The notes beneath the pieces were generated by a model that was not told the origin of the DNA, did no database searches, and worked only from the letters and a program-made list of their open reading frames with translations. Positions 37,331 to 49,157 of a stretch of 64,000 nucleotides of DNA are shown here, one piece after another. A program made the position numbers and the translations under genes. Positions within the stretch are counted from its first letter, which is position 1. Every line of letters starts with the position of its first letter. Source of the stretch: Pyrocephalus nanus (lineage: Eukaryota > Chordata > Aves > Passeriformes > Tyrannidae); assembly GCA_038380795.1 (NCBI GenBank), contig CM076266.1:37833425-37897424 (forward strand). Direction: 5' to 3'.

Positions 37331-40300
37331 ATTCTGTTCATAGGCAAAATGCAGTCTTTCTCTTTTCTTGTTTTTTAAATGGAAAGCCAGGGCAAGTACT
37401 GACTTTTGATACATTTACATTAAAGAAAAACAGTTAAACTGGTTTTGTGGAAAATTGCCTAAGTTGCAGTGTTGGAATAGTTACAGGTCACAGGGAAAAA
37501 AAGAGGTGCATGAATTTTATAGTGGTTCTCCTTAAGTTCTCATTCAGTACAGTTAAATATGAAAATGTGTTTTGTTTCATGAAATGCGATTTGGAGCATG
37601 TAAAGATTTGTAAATTCAAACCATATGATTGCATATTGGCTCATCCTGAAACAATAAAAGTAATAATAAAAATAGTATCTCTTTTAAAAAATATTTCCAC
37701 ATTAAACTTAGAATTAGTTCATACATAAAGAAATATGACTTTTAATTAAATTACAAGGGTTTGAATGCATGGTGTAAGTGGCATCAAGTACATTCGAGAA
37801 CACTGAAAAGTACATTGCATTTTAGGCTGGAGGGCAATGCTAAATCTAGTTCTCTGAAAGAGATGTATTATCTGTTTCACAAAGAAGTAATAATAAAATT
37901 ATGTGTGGAGGATTCCTAAACAGGAAATAAAATTGGGAAAGGCCTTATCACAAAGGGATTCCTTAAATAGGAGCTCTGTATCTTTCCAATTTAGACTGTT
38001 TTTCTAGCAGTTGTTGTCATCTTGCATTATTATACTGCTTTGCCTTCCAGTGCCTGAAAGCTTTGAGAATTAACTGTGAATATGCTGAAATTAGGCAGCA
38101 GAAAGTGATTTATTACTTTGTAGATACAGAGTTAGGCATGTTTTAAAATAAGCATATATTTTAAAGGAGAAGCTGAAAAATCAGACTGTGTGGGCTGTTC
38201 GCTGTATCCAGAGGCAACATTCAATGCCGAAGTGCTTGCAGAAAGGGCAGACATATCTGAAGGAATGCACTCTGATGATGGTTCAGAATGTCAAGAAAAT
38301 TCTTGGTCTCACAAGCACCTTGAGGAGACAAGGTTCAAAAGTTCATTCAGAAATGTTCAATGCCATCTACAGTCCTATTATTTATGCATTTCTTCCAAAT
38401 TTCAGTTGGTAAGGCTCTTGTCAGTTGTCCTTTCATAGACTGTACCCAAATCAGGTAAAATTAAAACTTGCAGCTAAGCAGCTCTCCAGGAGAAATTACT
38501 GAAGATTGATTTCTTTTAAAATTACCTGCCTGACACTTTTTTCTGGCTATAAATTTCTGTTTTGTTTGAAAATTTTGCTAGATTCGTGCTATTAGATACT
38601 AGACATTTTTTAAATGTTGTCATCGTAAATATGCTGCTACTGATTGGATTGGTGTGTGTCATCGCTACGTGTTCAGCTCTTAGATAAACCAGAAAACCTT
38701 AGGAGTAGGTGTGCTATGTTGTACAGCCATTTAAATGCTTTTTCTTTTATTTTTCTGTGTTTACTCACCTTTTAATTTCTTATATGACATGAAAGGATTA
38801 ATGAATGCATCAACAGGAATTTACCTGCTTCTGCAGCTGACTTTTTAAGAAGAAAACCTTTTATTAAGAGGAACCCATACCTGTTGAACAATGCAGTTTA
38901 AATGCATATCACATATAATTGTGATATATTTTCTTTTTTAGTAATATGCTTAGTGCCTGCATTATTGAGGAAAAAAGCATGCTGCCATGTGTTATTGCTT
39001 TTGGGGGCCTATAGGAGTGTAACATGGTAAAGAAAACTGTAAAACACTAAATTATTAAAGTATTTTGTTTTTGTAAAAGGGGATTGATATCTTGTTACAA
39101 CTGTACTAATACTGGGGAAATATATAAACAATAACATTAAATATCCCTGATTTGTTTTTTCTTCAAAAGTTCTTGTTTTTCTGTTATAGTTAAAGGGTTT
39201 CAGCTTTGACATATCTATTCCACAACACTGTGTGAAGATAATTGCATTTTGCTGTGGAGTCAAGGTAGAATGTGCAAGTATTTCATACTCTCCCAATAGA
39301 CACATTCAAGTCCAACTAGCAAAACTTGCAAACGTGGTGGCTTATGGCTGACTGCTTTTTGTAATTTAAAGAGTTCACCAAGACTGGCCATACATCTGGT
39401 TTTGTTGGTCATGCATTTGCAGGTATGTTGGTCAGTCAAAACTGATGAGGTGAAAAGCTGTGATGACAAGGTGGACTTTTGGATCTGTTTGTGGCTTTTG
39501 GTATTCCACACAAACATTAAGCTTCTGCAGGCTTGATGTTGTTGATTCTTATATTGTTTGTGAATCTGAGTTAGAACAGCTAACTATAAGACTATAACTG
39601 TAAGAATAGCTCTTATAGGATTTTATCTTCTTTTTCCAAGGCAACATTATAAATGTTCATCCCTTTGAGCTTTTTCATCTATAGCCCTGTACTAGTCTTA
39701 TTTTCTGGTTGCTAATCTTCTGCATAGAGTGGAAGCTTTTGAAGAAAGTGAGTTTGAGATTATGTTAGATTTTCAGCTCTCTCACCTTTCCAATACCAGC
39801 CAAAAATTATTCTTGAATCTGCATTCTGTGATTGGGATGAAGTTTTATTTCTAGAACTTGAAGTCTCAGTGGTCAAGATGAGAATTGTTTCTGCTGAATT
39901 CTGGTTGTGTGGAGAGTTAACACTGGCCCACATAGAGGAGCAAGTGTGTGCATGGTCGTGTTTCATTTTTGGACTTCCCCAAAAGACAAGAGTTCAAACA
40001 GTATTGCTGGGCAGAAGATGATGGGTCATTTTCTTTTTTTCTCTTGTATTTGATTCTGTGCTTGCCCAGAGCCTCTTTAACCATACAGCTCAGAGTCACG
40101 TGCTTTACATTTGGACTGTCTGAAGTCTGCTTTGAAATTTTGGTATCATGGATATATGGAGTGTATTGCTCCTTTTTTTCACTGGCTGTCCAGCCTTCTT
40201 GCTAATGTTCATATAAAAAAATGAAATACTTGTTTTGAACAGAGCTAAGCTCTGTGCAGGTAGTTTTGCTGTCCACAACTGTAGATACTTGCAATTGTTG

Positions 40301-40363
40301 TTAAGTTTTAATATTTCAGTATAGGTCTGCAGCCCCAAAAGATATTTAGACCATATATCTTAA

Positions 40364-40393
40364 GAGTGTGTGTGTGTGTGTGTGTATATATAT
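40364..40393. repeat. (GT)n microsatellite passing into (TA)n
   Basis: About ten GT units are followed by a short alternating TA run. Likely polymorphic in length between individuals. Confidence 0.95.
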
Positions 40394-41429
40394 AAGCTAA
40401 ATCTGGTACTCTGGACTTTTACTGTTATCTAGGGATTTTATGGTGGAATGTGGATTAAAGGTAGAGAAGGGGAAAGATGACTGTCATGAGCTATGCTTCT
40501 AAAATGTTTTGATACAATATTTTGGGTAATTAAAATAAGAAAATAATCAATTATACTTCTTTTGTTATTGCAGTGCTATTAACCTTTTTACTTGCTAAAT
40601 TTTCAGGTGCTTTGATATTTCTCTTTGTCGTTACAATGACTAGAATTAAATGTAATGCTTTTAAAAAACTGCTGCAGACAGGACAGTTTCATTAGGCCTT
40701 TCAGCTTGTACTTCTGTTGAAAAAGTTAAACTATCTTATGTGTGTATTTGCCTTTTGCAACTTATTTTCTTTGGCTGATCCTGTGGAGGCATCAATTGCT
40801 ACTTAATACCATCTCGTAAAATTTTCCTCATGCATTCCCCTCATATTAAACTGCCTCAACAACAGCTTCTACTCAGTTTTTGCATGATTTATTGAGAGGG
40901 CATATTCTTTTCTGTGTTTTGGCGTCCTTATATAATACATCTAAATCAAATAAAAGATTTTTTTCCCTGCCATCCATGGCCAAGTTCAAGTACTAATCCG
41001 TATACAATTCCACTCAGAGCTCCTTTACAAACACAAAGCTTCTCATAACCATTTTACCTATTTTGTTTAATCAGTTGTTTATCCTTCCCCCTACACTACC
41101 TTCTACCTTCAGTTCCTGAGGATGTTTACGTAATTTTTTCTGTTCCCAAAAGGGATATCCTCTGCTACTGTAACACATGTATGTAACTTACTGTTTATAT
41201 GCATATATCCTTATGATTCATGTAAATCCCTACGTATGTTCTCTTTGAGGCCCCAGAGGATCCTTGCATGTACAGCAGCACTTCTCAGATTGGCTGGAGA
41301 CTGGAGAGTTTGGTATTGGCTTTTGTCTTCGGACAGCACCTAGCAAAATAGGTGACAGCAAATGAAGTGCTAAAGGAAGGCTCTTAAAGCAGTCTCTGGC
41401 TGCATCTTCTGCCTTCATATTATTCTAGG

Positions 41430-41720
41430 AGGCAAAATCTGTTTAATTACTCCCTCTCATGCTGGGCTGCCCAGAACAGGTAGCATATTGTGCACCTCAC
41501 TTGCATCTTTCTTGCAGTCTCTGCTACTGATAGGAAAATAGCTGCATGGAGCATTAATGCTGATGCAAACAGTCTGATCCACTCGTCTTCATTCTTGCCA
41601 GTGCTTGTGGGAGAGGGGGTGGAGGAGGAGGAGGAGGAGGGAATTATTATTCTGCTGCTGACACAAGGAGAATTGAGAGTGGCTTGATGCAACAGAAGAT
41701 TATGTTCCCTGAGGATAAAC
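41430..41720. promoter_or_regulatory. Candidate conserved noncoding element with 12-bp palindrome
   Basis: The block contains the perfect palindrome agcattaatgct (41550-41561), two bases before an octamer-like atgcaaa (41563-41569), and a homeodomain site tttaattac near 41440. The (GGA)n run at 41619-41641 interrupts it. Open frames on both strands here are short and unrecognised. Confidence 0.35.
41619..41641. repeat. (GGA)n trinucleotide run
   Basis: Seven GGA units after a G-rich lead (gagagggggt). It lies inside a stretch that otherwise looks like conserved regulatory DNA (41430-41720). Confidence 0.9.
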
Positions 41721-41899
41721 AAACAGAAGGAGATAAATTAGGAGAGAGGATAATCCTGTTAATATGTGCATTCCTTAATTCTGATTCAGTTTTTCAAAAT
41801 GTAAGATTTCACAGAGGTTAGAGGTTTAATTAATACCTGTAAACCATCTCTTAAAGTTTACCTTTTAGATTGTGGAGTAATGCTTTGAGTTGGCATTTG

Positions 41900-42330
41900 A
41901 GATGCATGAATTTGCCCATAAATCGGAATTGAATATGAATATCACATGAGGGAAAATGTGCACATCACCATCTCTTCCTCAATTAGAAAAAATAAAAAAA
42001 AGTAAGTTCTCTGGACTTTTTCACAAAACTGTTTGTTAGGAAGTCAGAGCAGCTTATTCCTTGCAATCGTCTGTTGCTTTTTCAGCAGAAGCTGGGCCAT
42101 TGTGATATTTATCTGAATTCAAACAAGGCTAATTAAAAGAGCTGCTGACAGTTGTTGTGATCTGACTTTGACTGGAGCTTGATGGTCATTATGGGTAAAT
42201 AATGAACTAGGTCTGCAAATGTAGCAGCTGCCAACTTGGGATAGAAGAACAGCTATTGCGTCCAATTTAAGGATCTATCGACCGCTTCCCTTCTCCCTGC
42301 AGATCTTCTTCCGAGCAGAAAACTAATGTT
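41900..42330. promoter_or_regulatory. Candidate conserved noncoding element with SOX and homeodomain sites
   Basis: A varied, repeat-free stretch with a SOX-like ccattgtg (42097-42104), gctaattaaaag near 42128 and ggtaaataatgaac near 42194. It has unusual CpG retention toward the end (ctatcgaccgcttccc). No exon frame is convincing. It looks like deeply conserved regulatory DNA, but this is not tested. Confidence 0.45.
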
Positions 42331-42779
42331 TTCTACTGCTTTGTTTTGTGGTTTCAGCTATTTCTGATATAGTCTGTAATTTCCTCTTAAATATTTAACC
42401 TAGTCCATTATTAGCTTTCAGAGTTAACATCTTTTCCATTGAGCTTTCTTTGCATTTTTATTTTGTTTTGTTTTGTCGGTGGGTTTTTTGCGGTTTGTTT
42501 TTACGTACAGTGTAATTGCTTAAATAATGATGATCATGTGTATTTAATTTGCCTGTTGCTGCAGAATAAAAGTCCACTAGACTTTTTGCTAGCCATAATC
42601 TCACAAATGATGTCATTTGATTATACTTCCTTAAATGTGCTTTTGTCTGGATTAATAATGAGTGCTTTTTGTATAAATCTTCAAATCACTGACCTGAACC
42701 TCCATTTCCATTTTGCTCAAACATCACTAGTTTATGAGCTACGGTGATGCAAAACTCTATTTATCAGAAGAGAGAAACA

Positions 42780-43080
42780 GCAATGACTTCCATTAAGGGG
42801 CTCTTCCAAGTACATTGCTGCTTCATCATGAGCTTTGCCTTGTCCCATTAGCAAATAGGAACGGTATGTTAAAGAGAAAATGGCAAATTTCAATGATAGA
42901 TTAATTCAACTTTCTTCTAGAATCCCTGGCATTATAAATGCAGTACAGACCACAGAATCTTGATATACAGAAGAACTTTGTGCATCTACCCAGTGCTTGC
43001 TCAGCTGCCATTAGAAAAGGCAGCGTGCGTTATGTAAAATGTACGGAGGCGCTTGTGCATTAGTGCATAATGCAGCAGAA
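42780..43080. promoter_or_regulatory. Candidate conserved noncoding element
   Basis: Repeat-free sequence of mixed composition (cattaaggggctcttccaag, gattaattcaac), with CpGs at 43021-43055 (gcagcgtgcgttatg, tacggaggcgcttg). It is continuous in texture with the stronger candidate at 43320-43800. Confidence 0.35.
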
Positions 43081-43319
43081 CTAGGGATCTTGCTGGGAAG
43101 AAATGATCCCAAGCGTGCCCCTAAAAGACAAGTCTTGCTTTGAGATATAATGATGAAAAATTGCCCATTTATTTGTGTCTTTGCGTTTCAGCAAAAACAA
43201 AACTTTGACTCGTTGACTGTCGTGCTGCTGCAGGGGTTTTGTGCATGTATGTGTGCGTCCGCGGGTGCGGGCATTTCTGTTCTTGCTTTGGAAAGGCCAG
43301 CGATACGTTAACAAGGGGT

Positions 43320-43800
43320 TATGTTCTGCTGGTTTATGTTAAACCAGATCACCCCCTAACATGTGCGGAGCCATTCATCTGTGTCACCAAAACCCAAGAG
43401 AACATCTGACATGGACTTTGAAACAGAAACAGTGATCACTTACAAATCAAACATGGCACGCTCTAAACCGATTGTGCACGGCAATCTTTTCGAGAAAGGA
43501 CAACTAATTGAACATGATAAAGTGTAAAGTTAATTAACACCCTTAAATTTGTTGATTACTTTCACGGGATTATATTGTTCGTTGAGGAGCAGCTTTCTGT
43601 CCCAGCTGTCGCCTTTTTAGCGAATGTCCCCGGTAAACAATAGAGACACCATAACAAGTCGTAAATGGTCCCTGTGACAGCAGCCCCTTGTGAGGCTGCA
43701 TCTGTAGAAAATGATTAGAACAATTGCATTTTAAAGACGGCTCACATTGCAGCCCGGTCCCATCGGCCCTCTTCTTTATCTCCACTGATGGCAGGCTGGT
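43320..43800. promoter_or_regulatory. Strongest candidate conserved regulatory element in the intron
   Basis: This roughly 480-base stretch is the most information-rich noncoding part of the window. It retains CpGs in an A+T-rich intron (ctctaaaccgattgtgcacg, cttttcgagaaagg). It carries a homeodomain-like ctaattg (43503-43509), the palindrome gttaattaac (43529-43538), a FOX-like gtaaaca (43633-43639), a posterior-HOX/CDX-like gtcgtaaa (43658-43665) and a MEIS/TGIF-like tgacag (43675-43680). No convincing reading frame or repeat explains it. In vertebrates the HIBADH region holds distal enhancers of the HOXA/EVX1 locus, and this could be one. Both conservation and function are inferred. Confidence 0.5.
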
Positions 43801-46800
43801 TAAAACATTTAAGTTCTTTTGAGCAAATTAAGTGATTTACTGTGTTTTAGTTATATGGCAGCAGAATAGCTTCATAGGTCTAGCTTTGATGCTGATTTTT
43901 ATAATAGGGAGAAACACAAACCCTTGGAGTGGTGGTGTGCTGTGGGGTTTTTTTTCTGAGTCTGTTCTGTTTACTTGTTTCCTGGAAATAGATTGATGGT
44001 GGCAGACATTGTCTATGAAGCAAGTACAAAAAATTGATACCCGATTTGTGGTTTATAAAATAACTAGTTTCTTTATGGTTATTTTAAATTTATAGTATGG
44101 TTTTAAATATTCTGCTTTTATTTCCAGTAGGGATTTATAGCTGATTTTGCCTATACATGCCTGTTAATTTGTTTTAGATTTATATACATAGCAAAAAAAT
44201 AGTAACCTTTTCAGTTAATCTTTCCTTGTATATCTTTGTTTAACTTTTTTAGAGTTGCAAAAGACAAGGTATTTGGTGTGAGCTGGCAGGTACTTAAAAA
44301 ATCTGCTTAGTCCTTAAAAATATTCAGGCACACAAGGTATACAGATGCAGCCTCTCAAGCTCAACCTATCTGAGAGCAAACGTGACAAGAACCTGCTTGT
44401 TTGAAGCAGCTGCAGTCGCTTAAACTGCATTTTTGCAAAAAAAGATCAGAATAAAAGACCAGTGTTCCCTTGCACTTCCCAAAGCGTTAACAGGCAAAGC
44501 CTCAATTCTTATGCTTGCGGGTGCAAAAACAGGAGAGAGAATTAAAACTCTAGCAATGCTTTTCTTGTTTATTTTTTATCCAGTTTAGATCACAAAATTA
44601 GTTGTTAATATTGCTCAGTAGACTAAACGTTGAATAGAGAGATAACAAAATAGATGATTTTTTGCCCAAGCTTCTTGCTCTTACATCCCTCATCTCCTGC
44701 TTGTCCTTTGGAGTCTCTGAAACAGCTATATTCACATCGTTTCAGTGTCAAAACCTTGTCAGCAACAAATTTTTTATCTGTAGGTGCAACGCAACAGTGG
44801 TTTAAATATTTTGGCACAGGGATGTGCTTGGGTGCGTTGTGTTTTCAGCAGTGTAACTGTTTTCGGCATCACCACTGTGGTGGTGCTGTAATGCATAGCC
44901 TGACAATATCACTTCTTTTTAATTCATCCACCTTCTGCTCTTCTTACAGAAATGTAATAAAACTGAAAGCAAAAGCAGATACCTTCATATAACACTTTTA
45001 TACTAACATCTTTTTTCTAGTAAATTGTACTCCTAATAATAAGCAAACTGAAACTAAGCAGTTTTCATGATATGGCTATAGAGCTAAGACCTTTTGGGTC
45101 TTAGCTTCTTTTTGGAACTGGAACATCAGTGGCAAATTGCAAGACCTTTTTCCAACAATGTTAAATACTGTTGCATTAAGCATGGAGAAGTGAATATGGA
45201 AGGGCAGAGTGTTACCAAAGTAGGATGCTTGGTCTGGATGCTAAAGCTTGATGCCGTCTTCAAACTGTCCCGGGATAGTTGTGACCAGTTGCTGTTGTCA
45301 TATGATGGCTCCCAAGTCTCCATTCTCATTTTTGTCAAAAATTGTGAACTTAGGAACTGGTCTGTGTCAGATTCACTGAGCAATCCATTAGCAATCAAAG
45401 TGAAAAGCACCTGGATTGAACTTGCCTTACAAGTAATGCAGACAAATGTGACAGGAGACTTTGGAAAGCATTTCTTTATGTACCCCTTCTGATAAAAGAA
45501 ATTAATTTTTCAGATCTTCATCCAAAACCTTCTAGTAACAAAGTGGAAAACCAGTCTCCTAGTGGGTATGCCATAATGCAGTGCTACTTTGTAACTTATC
45601 ACTATATTTTTTTCCCACAGTAATTTTTTTGCATACCCCCTCACTAGCTAGACCTGTTATCATATTTATCTGCAAACCTGTTCCTGTTATTTTATATCTT
45701 TGGGATCAACTCTGATACTGTTATGACCAACTGACTTAAGAGTTGATCTGCTCTATGGGATCTGCTGCTGTGACCTCCTTAAAGGATTCTGCACATAGGT
45801 GTGGGATACCATCCTCTAGAGAAGCCAAGTATAAGACAGTAGCCATGGGCTCCATCAGTCTTGCTTTGCAGAGGAGGAAGAAATCTTAACACATCTTAAT
45901 CACAGGTACAGTTTCTCTGAAAATCATTCCCTGAGGATCTGAAGAGGGTTTTTGTATTTTAGAAAGAACAGATAGATTCTGAAGGACTTTTGACCCTGAC
46001 AGCATAAAGCATTATGTTAGGTGGTAAGAAATCTTTAAAAACTCAAAATATGAAAAATAATCATTAGTTTTTTTTAATTGCACTAGCTGCTCTTCATATT
46101 CATTACTCTCTTTAGTGTTAGAAGCTGATAATACTTTACTGGCTTATGTTGTTGGTATGGAGTCTGTGATTGTGAAATAAAGCTGTGCATTCTTGTATGA
46201 TGAATTTTTTAATTTCTATTTTTAGATGAAGTTACAGTTCTCATACTCCTAGACAGCATGCCAATTTTTTTTAATTGCCAGTGCTATAAATTTGCTGCAT
46301 TGCTCCTTTAATTCTGATCAAGTAGTTGATAGTTGGCAAGAACAGTCAATGATAAAATTTACCATGAAGTAAACAGGTTTTTGTTTTTAAAACAAGAATT
46401 TTCCAAGCCTTCTCCATTATACAACAAATTGCTCTTTTTTTTCTACTTAACTAATTTATTTTTTCTTCTTGAAATGTATTTGAACAAGTGAGAGAGTGCA
46501 GCTGTCAGAAGATTAACCAGCTGAAAACTATTGTCAGCATTAATTTTGCTCTAATAAATGAATCTCTGAAGCTATTTAGCAGTCTGTAATCTAGATACAA
46601 GGCTATTGACCTATGATGGATAGTACTGGATTTTGTTTGTAAGCTTTGACTTAAATTGTCTACTTAATTTGCTGCAGGTCAGATCACAGGATTAGTGGTA
46701 AAGGCCATTATGTGGTTTGAATAAAAATAGCTAGAGGAATGGAATGAAAATCATTGTGTTTATTAATGTAGCAATCTTTGCGGTCATGTACATACTAGTG

Positions 46801-47079
46801 AACTGGTAGCCAAGAAGACAACAATGACCTGTTTGTGCCAGCTCTAAATCCACTCTTTGCTCTTGGCCCAGTTCCTGTGAGTTGCCTGGAAAGGAGTTGT
46901 TCAAGTGAGATTAAGGATGGGCTGCAAATAGGGTGTCTCTCAACCTGGGCAGGAAGATCTTCACCACCGTAAATATTTCAGTACCTCAACAGTGTTCTGT
47001 ATATAGACTGATTGTTTTTTTAAAGCCATGGGTCTGCCTGAGTTCTTCCGAATGGTCCAGTTCTGAACTTAAACCAGAA

Positions 47080-47545
47080 GGACACGGATTTACTGGAGTG
47101 AGTCCAGTTATGGCCCATGAAGATGACAAGGAGTCTGGAATATCTTTCATATGAGGAGAAACTGAGAGAGCTGAGACTGTTCAGCATGAAGGGAAGGCGG
47201 GGGCAGGAGAGAGGATCTTATCAATGTGTACAAAAAGCTGATGTGAGAGACTGCAGAAGAGGGAGCTACACTCTTCTCAGTAGTGCCCACTGATAGGACA
47301 GGAGGCAATGGGCATTAATTAAAACACAGAAATTCTGTCTGAAACACACAAAAACACCTTTTTGCTGAGAGGGTAGTCAGGAAGAGGTTGCCTAGAGAAG
47401 CTGTGTAGTGTCCATTGTTGGAGACACTCAAAAGCAGACTGGACATGGTCCTGGGCAGCGCACTTCAGCTGGCTCTCCTTGAGCAGCAGGGTTGAGCTAC
47501 GTGATCTTGAGAGGTCCCTTCCAACGCCAAAAGTCCTGTGATTCT
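47080..47545 (+). mobile_element. CR1 LINE 3' fragment, diverged, sense strand
   Basis: The stretch runs from ggacacggatttactggagt through atgaggagaaactgagagag, the RT-end region, to the typical tail gagaggtcccttccaacgcc and gtgattct. These blocks occur in the order seen in CR1 3' ends. The copy has several indels and no open frame, so it looks old. It lies about 1.5 kb upstream of the HIBADH exon at 49024, in the same orientation. The upstream limit is approximate. Confidence 0.85.
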
Positions 47546-49023
47546 AGCTTCTGATATAGGTTGAGCGAGTACTTCATAAGTAGAAGCATCTTTACTGTTG
47601 CCTATTTTTGTGTAACTGGTAGGTATTTACTCTTTTTGAGACCTTGATCTGTCAAATTTGTCTGAAATTCCTCAGTGATTTCAAAAGATGATGCGTGCTG
47701 AAAGGTGGGATAGGGAAAATAAACAGTTGGCAGATAATGAAAGGGGCACTTTTAGACATAGTCACAGAGAACAGTTGTACAGAAACAGTGCATCAGTTGA
47801 AATTTTCATTGAAAAGCAAATAAAAATGTATCAGATTATTCAGTGTGAGGAGCTGCAGTGTAACTGTCCTTGATGTTGTAAACAAAGTCCAAAACTGACC
47901 ACTTCTTTAGCTGTGTTGCAGCACTTTATAGCACTATACCTAATTGAGCATGTTTAATTTGAAAGCTGGTTGCTATCTATCTGCAGCTGTACATCCTAAC
48001 AAGTTCACGTTTGATGCATAGCACAGAAAATTTATAGTGGGTATGCTTCTTGCCAAAGTGAAAATTAGGAAGCTGATTTGTTCTTCAGTTTAGGCCAAAT
48101 TTTTCTAGCTGTTATACTCATTAAATACTGGGGATGAGGAGGTTAAGGGTGTATGAGTAATTAATATTAGAATTAGGCTTCTTTTAAGGAACGGAATATT
48201 TCACGGAGGTTTCCTTTTCACATGAAAAATTTGCTGGTGTGCTTATCGGAACTGTATAATCAAAGAACTGTGGTATGTGCTTACTGAACTGTGGTAAAGA
48301 CACGACAGACTACAGGAATAAAACTGGGAATAGTGTGTTTGTGTGCATATCTGTATATGTATGAATAATTTTTACATTGTCTTTGAATAGTTCTTTACGT
48401 CATTTTATGAGCATTAGGTTTATAGGAAACTAACCTAAAGTTTCTCGAGAAGAATTTTGCTTCAGACTAGAAACATAATAAACTGCAAAGATTCAGAATA
48501 CTTGGTTTTATATGTCTGTGTCTTTTAGCTGTTCAATTATGTGAAAATTGGGAAACACTGATAAAAAATAGCATAGGTTTAGAAAGGATGATAAAAGCGG
48601 AGTTAACTTTGAGCAGTAGTTTTTCAATGGACGTATGAGAAGAATAGTTTGACAAAAAATAAATTTTATTTAGTAATTCAGATACAGTTAATTTTGTGGA
48701 GTGCAAAGTTGCAGAAAGAGTTGATTGTTTCTTCATATAAACTATAAAAAGTGACATTGCCAATTATGTGTAAGTCTTGTGACTCTTTTATCCACTAGTG
48801 AGCCTGGAAGATAATGTGGCTTTATCTCCATCAGATGTTTGAGAATTAAGATGACTGATCCTCTGAGTACTGAGAGTATAGGCTTACTTTTAAATAGAAT
48901 TTGAGATGTTCATCATAAGTGTACTATTAGTTTTGTATCACCAGACACTTACTGGTAAGATAAACTACTTAAGTTTTTGGGTTTTGTAATAATGGTATTA
49001 AATCCAATGTTGTCTTGATTCAG

Positions 49024-49157
49024 GTGTTGGAGCTGCTCGAGCTGGAAACCTTACTTTCATGGTTGGTGGAGTGGAACAAGAATTTAATGCTGCCAAAGAG
49101 TTGTTGACATGCATGGGTTCTAACGTGGTTTACTGTGGAGAGGTTGGAACCGGACAG
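49024..49157 (+). CDS. HIBADH: HIBADH coding exon (probably exon 5 of 8): end of the NAD-binding domain
   Basis: This 134-base exon is part of 3-hydroxyisobutyrate dehydrogenase, the mitochondrial matrix enzyme that oxidises 3-hydroxyisobutyrate to methylmalonate semialdehyde with NAD+ in valine breakdown (EC 1.1.1.31). After two bases of a split Gly codon it encodes 44 residues, beginning VGAARAGNLTFMVGG and ending VVYCGEVGTGQ. The first part completes the family's substrate-binding motif (the SGG of the motif is split by the intron). The last part opens the glycine-rich catalytic motif that continues in the next exon. The acceptor is ttgattcag and the donor is cag|gtaatg. The exon ends on a whole codon, so the next intron is phase 0. 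The match to the vertebrate protein is close. The exon number is inferred from the human gene. Confidence 0.96.

Larger units (their letters stand above)
1..49023 (+). other. HIBADH: Long upstream HIBADH intron (at least 49 kb, start outside window)
   Basis: No HIBADH exon is recognisable before 49024. The exon starting there begins with the last two bases of a split glycine codon, so an earlier exon must lie beyond the left edge and this whole stretch reads as one phase-1 intron. It ends in an ordinary acceptor (ttgattcag). It is A+T-rich, with stops in all frames and only short chance open frames. It contains one solo LTR, one SINE fragment, several CR1 tails, poly-T and dinucleotide runs, and a few stretches richer in CpG and homeodomain-type motifs, each listed separately. 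Outside those entries I see nothing beyond unremarkable intronic DNA. A small nested gene or a missed short exon cannot be excluded by eye. Confidence 0.75.

Noticed and set aside
38350..38412. G-protein-coupled-receptor-like end (SPIIYAFLPNF, near the NPxxY motif)
   Set aside because: The match is very short and the residues before it do not resemble transmembrane helices 6-7.
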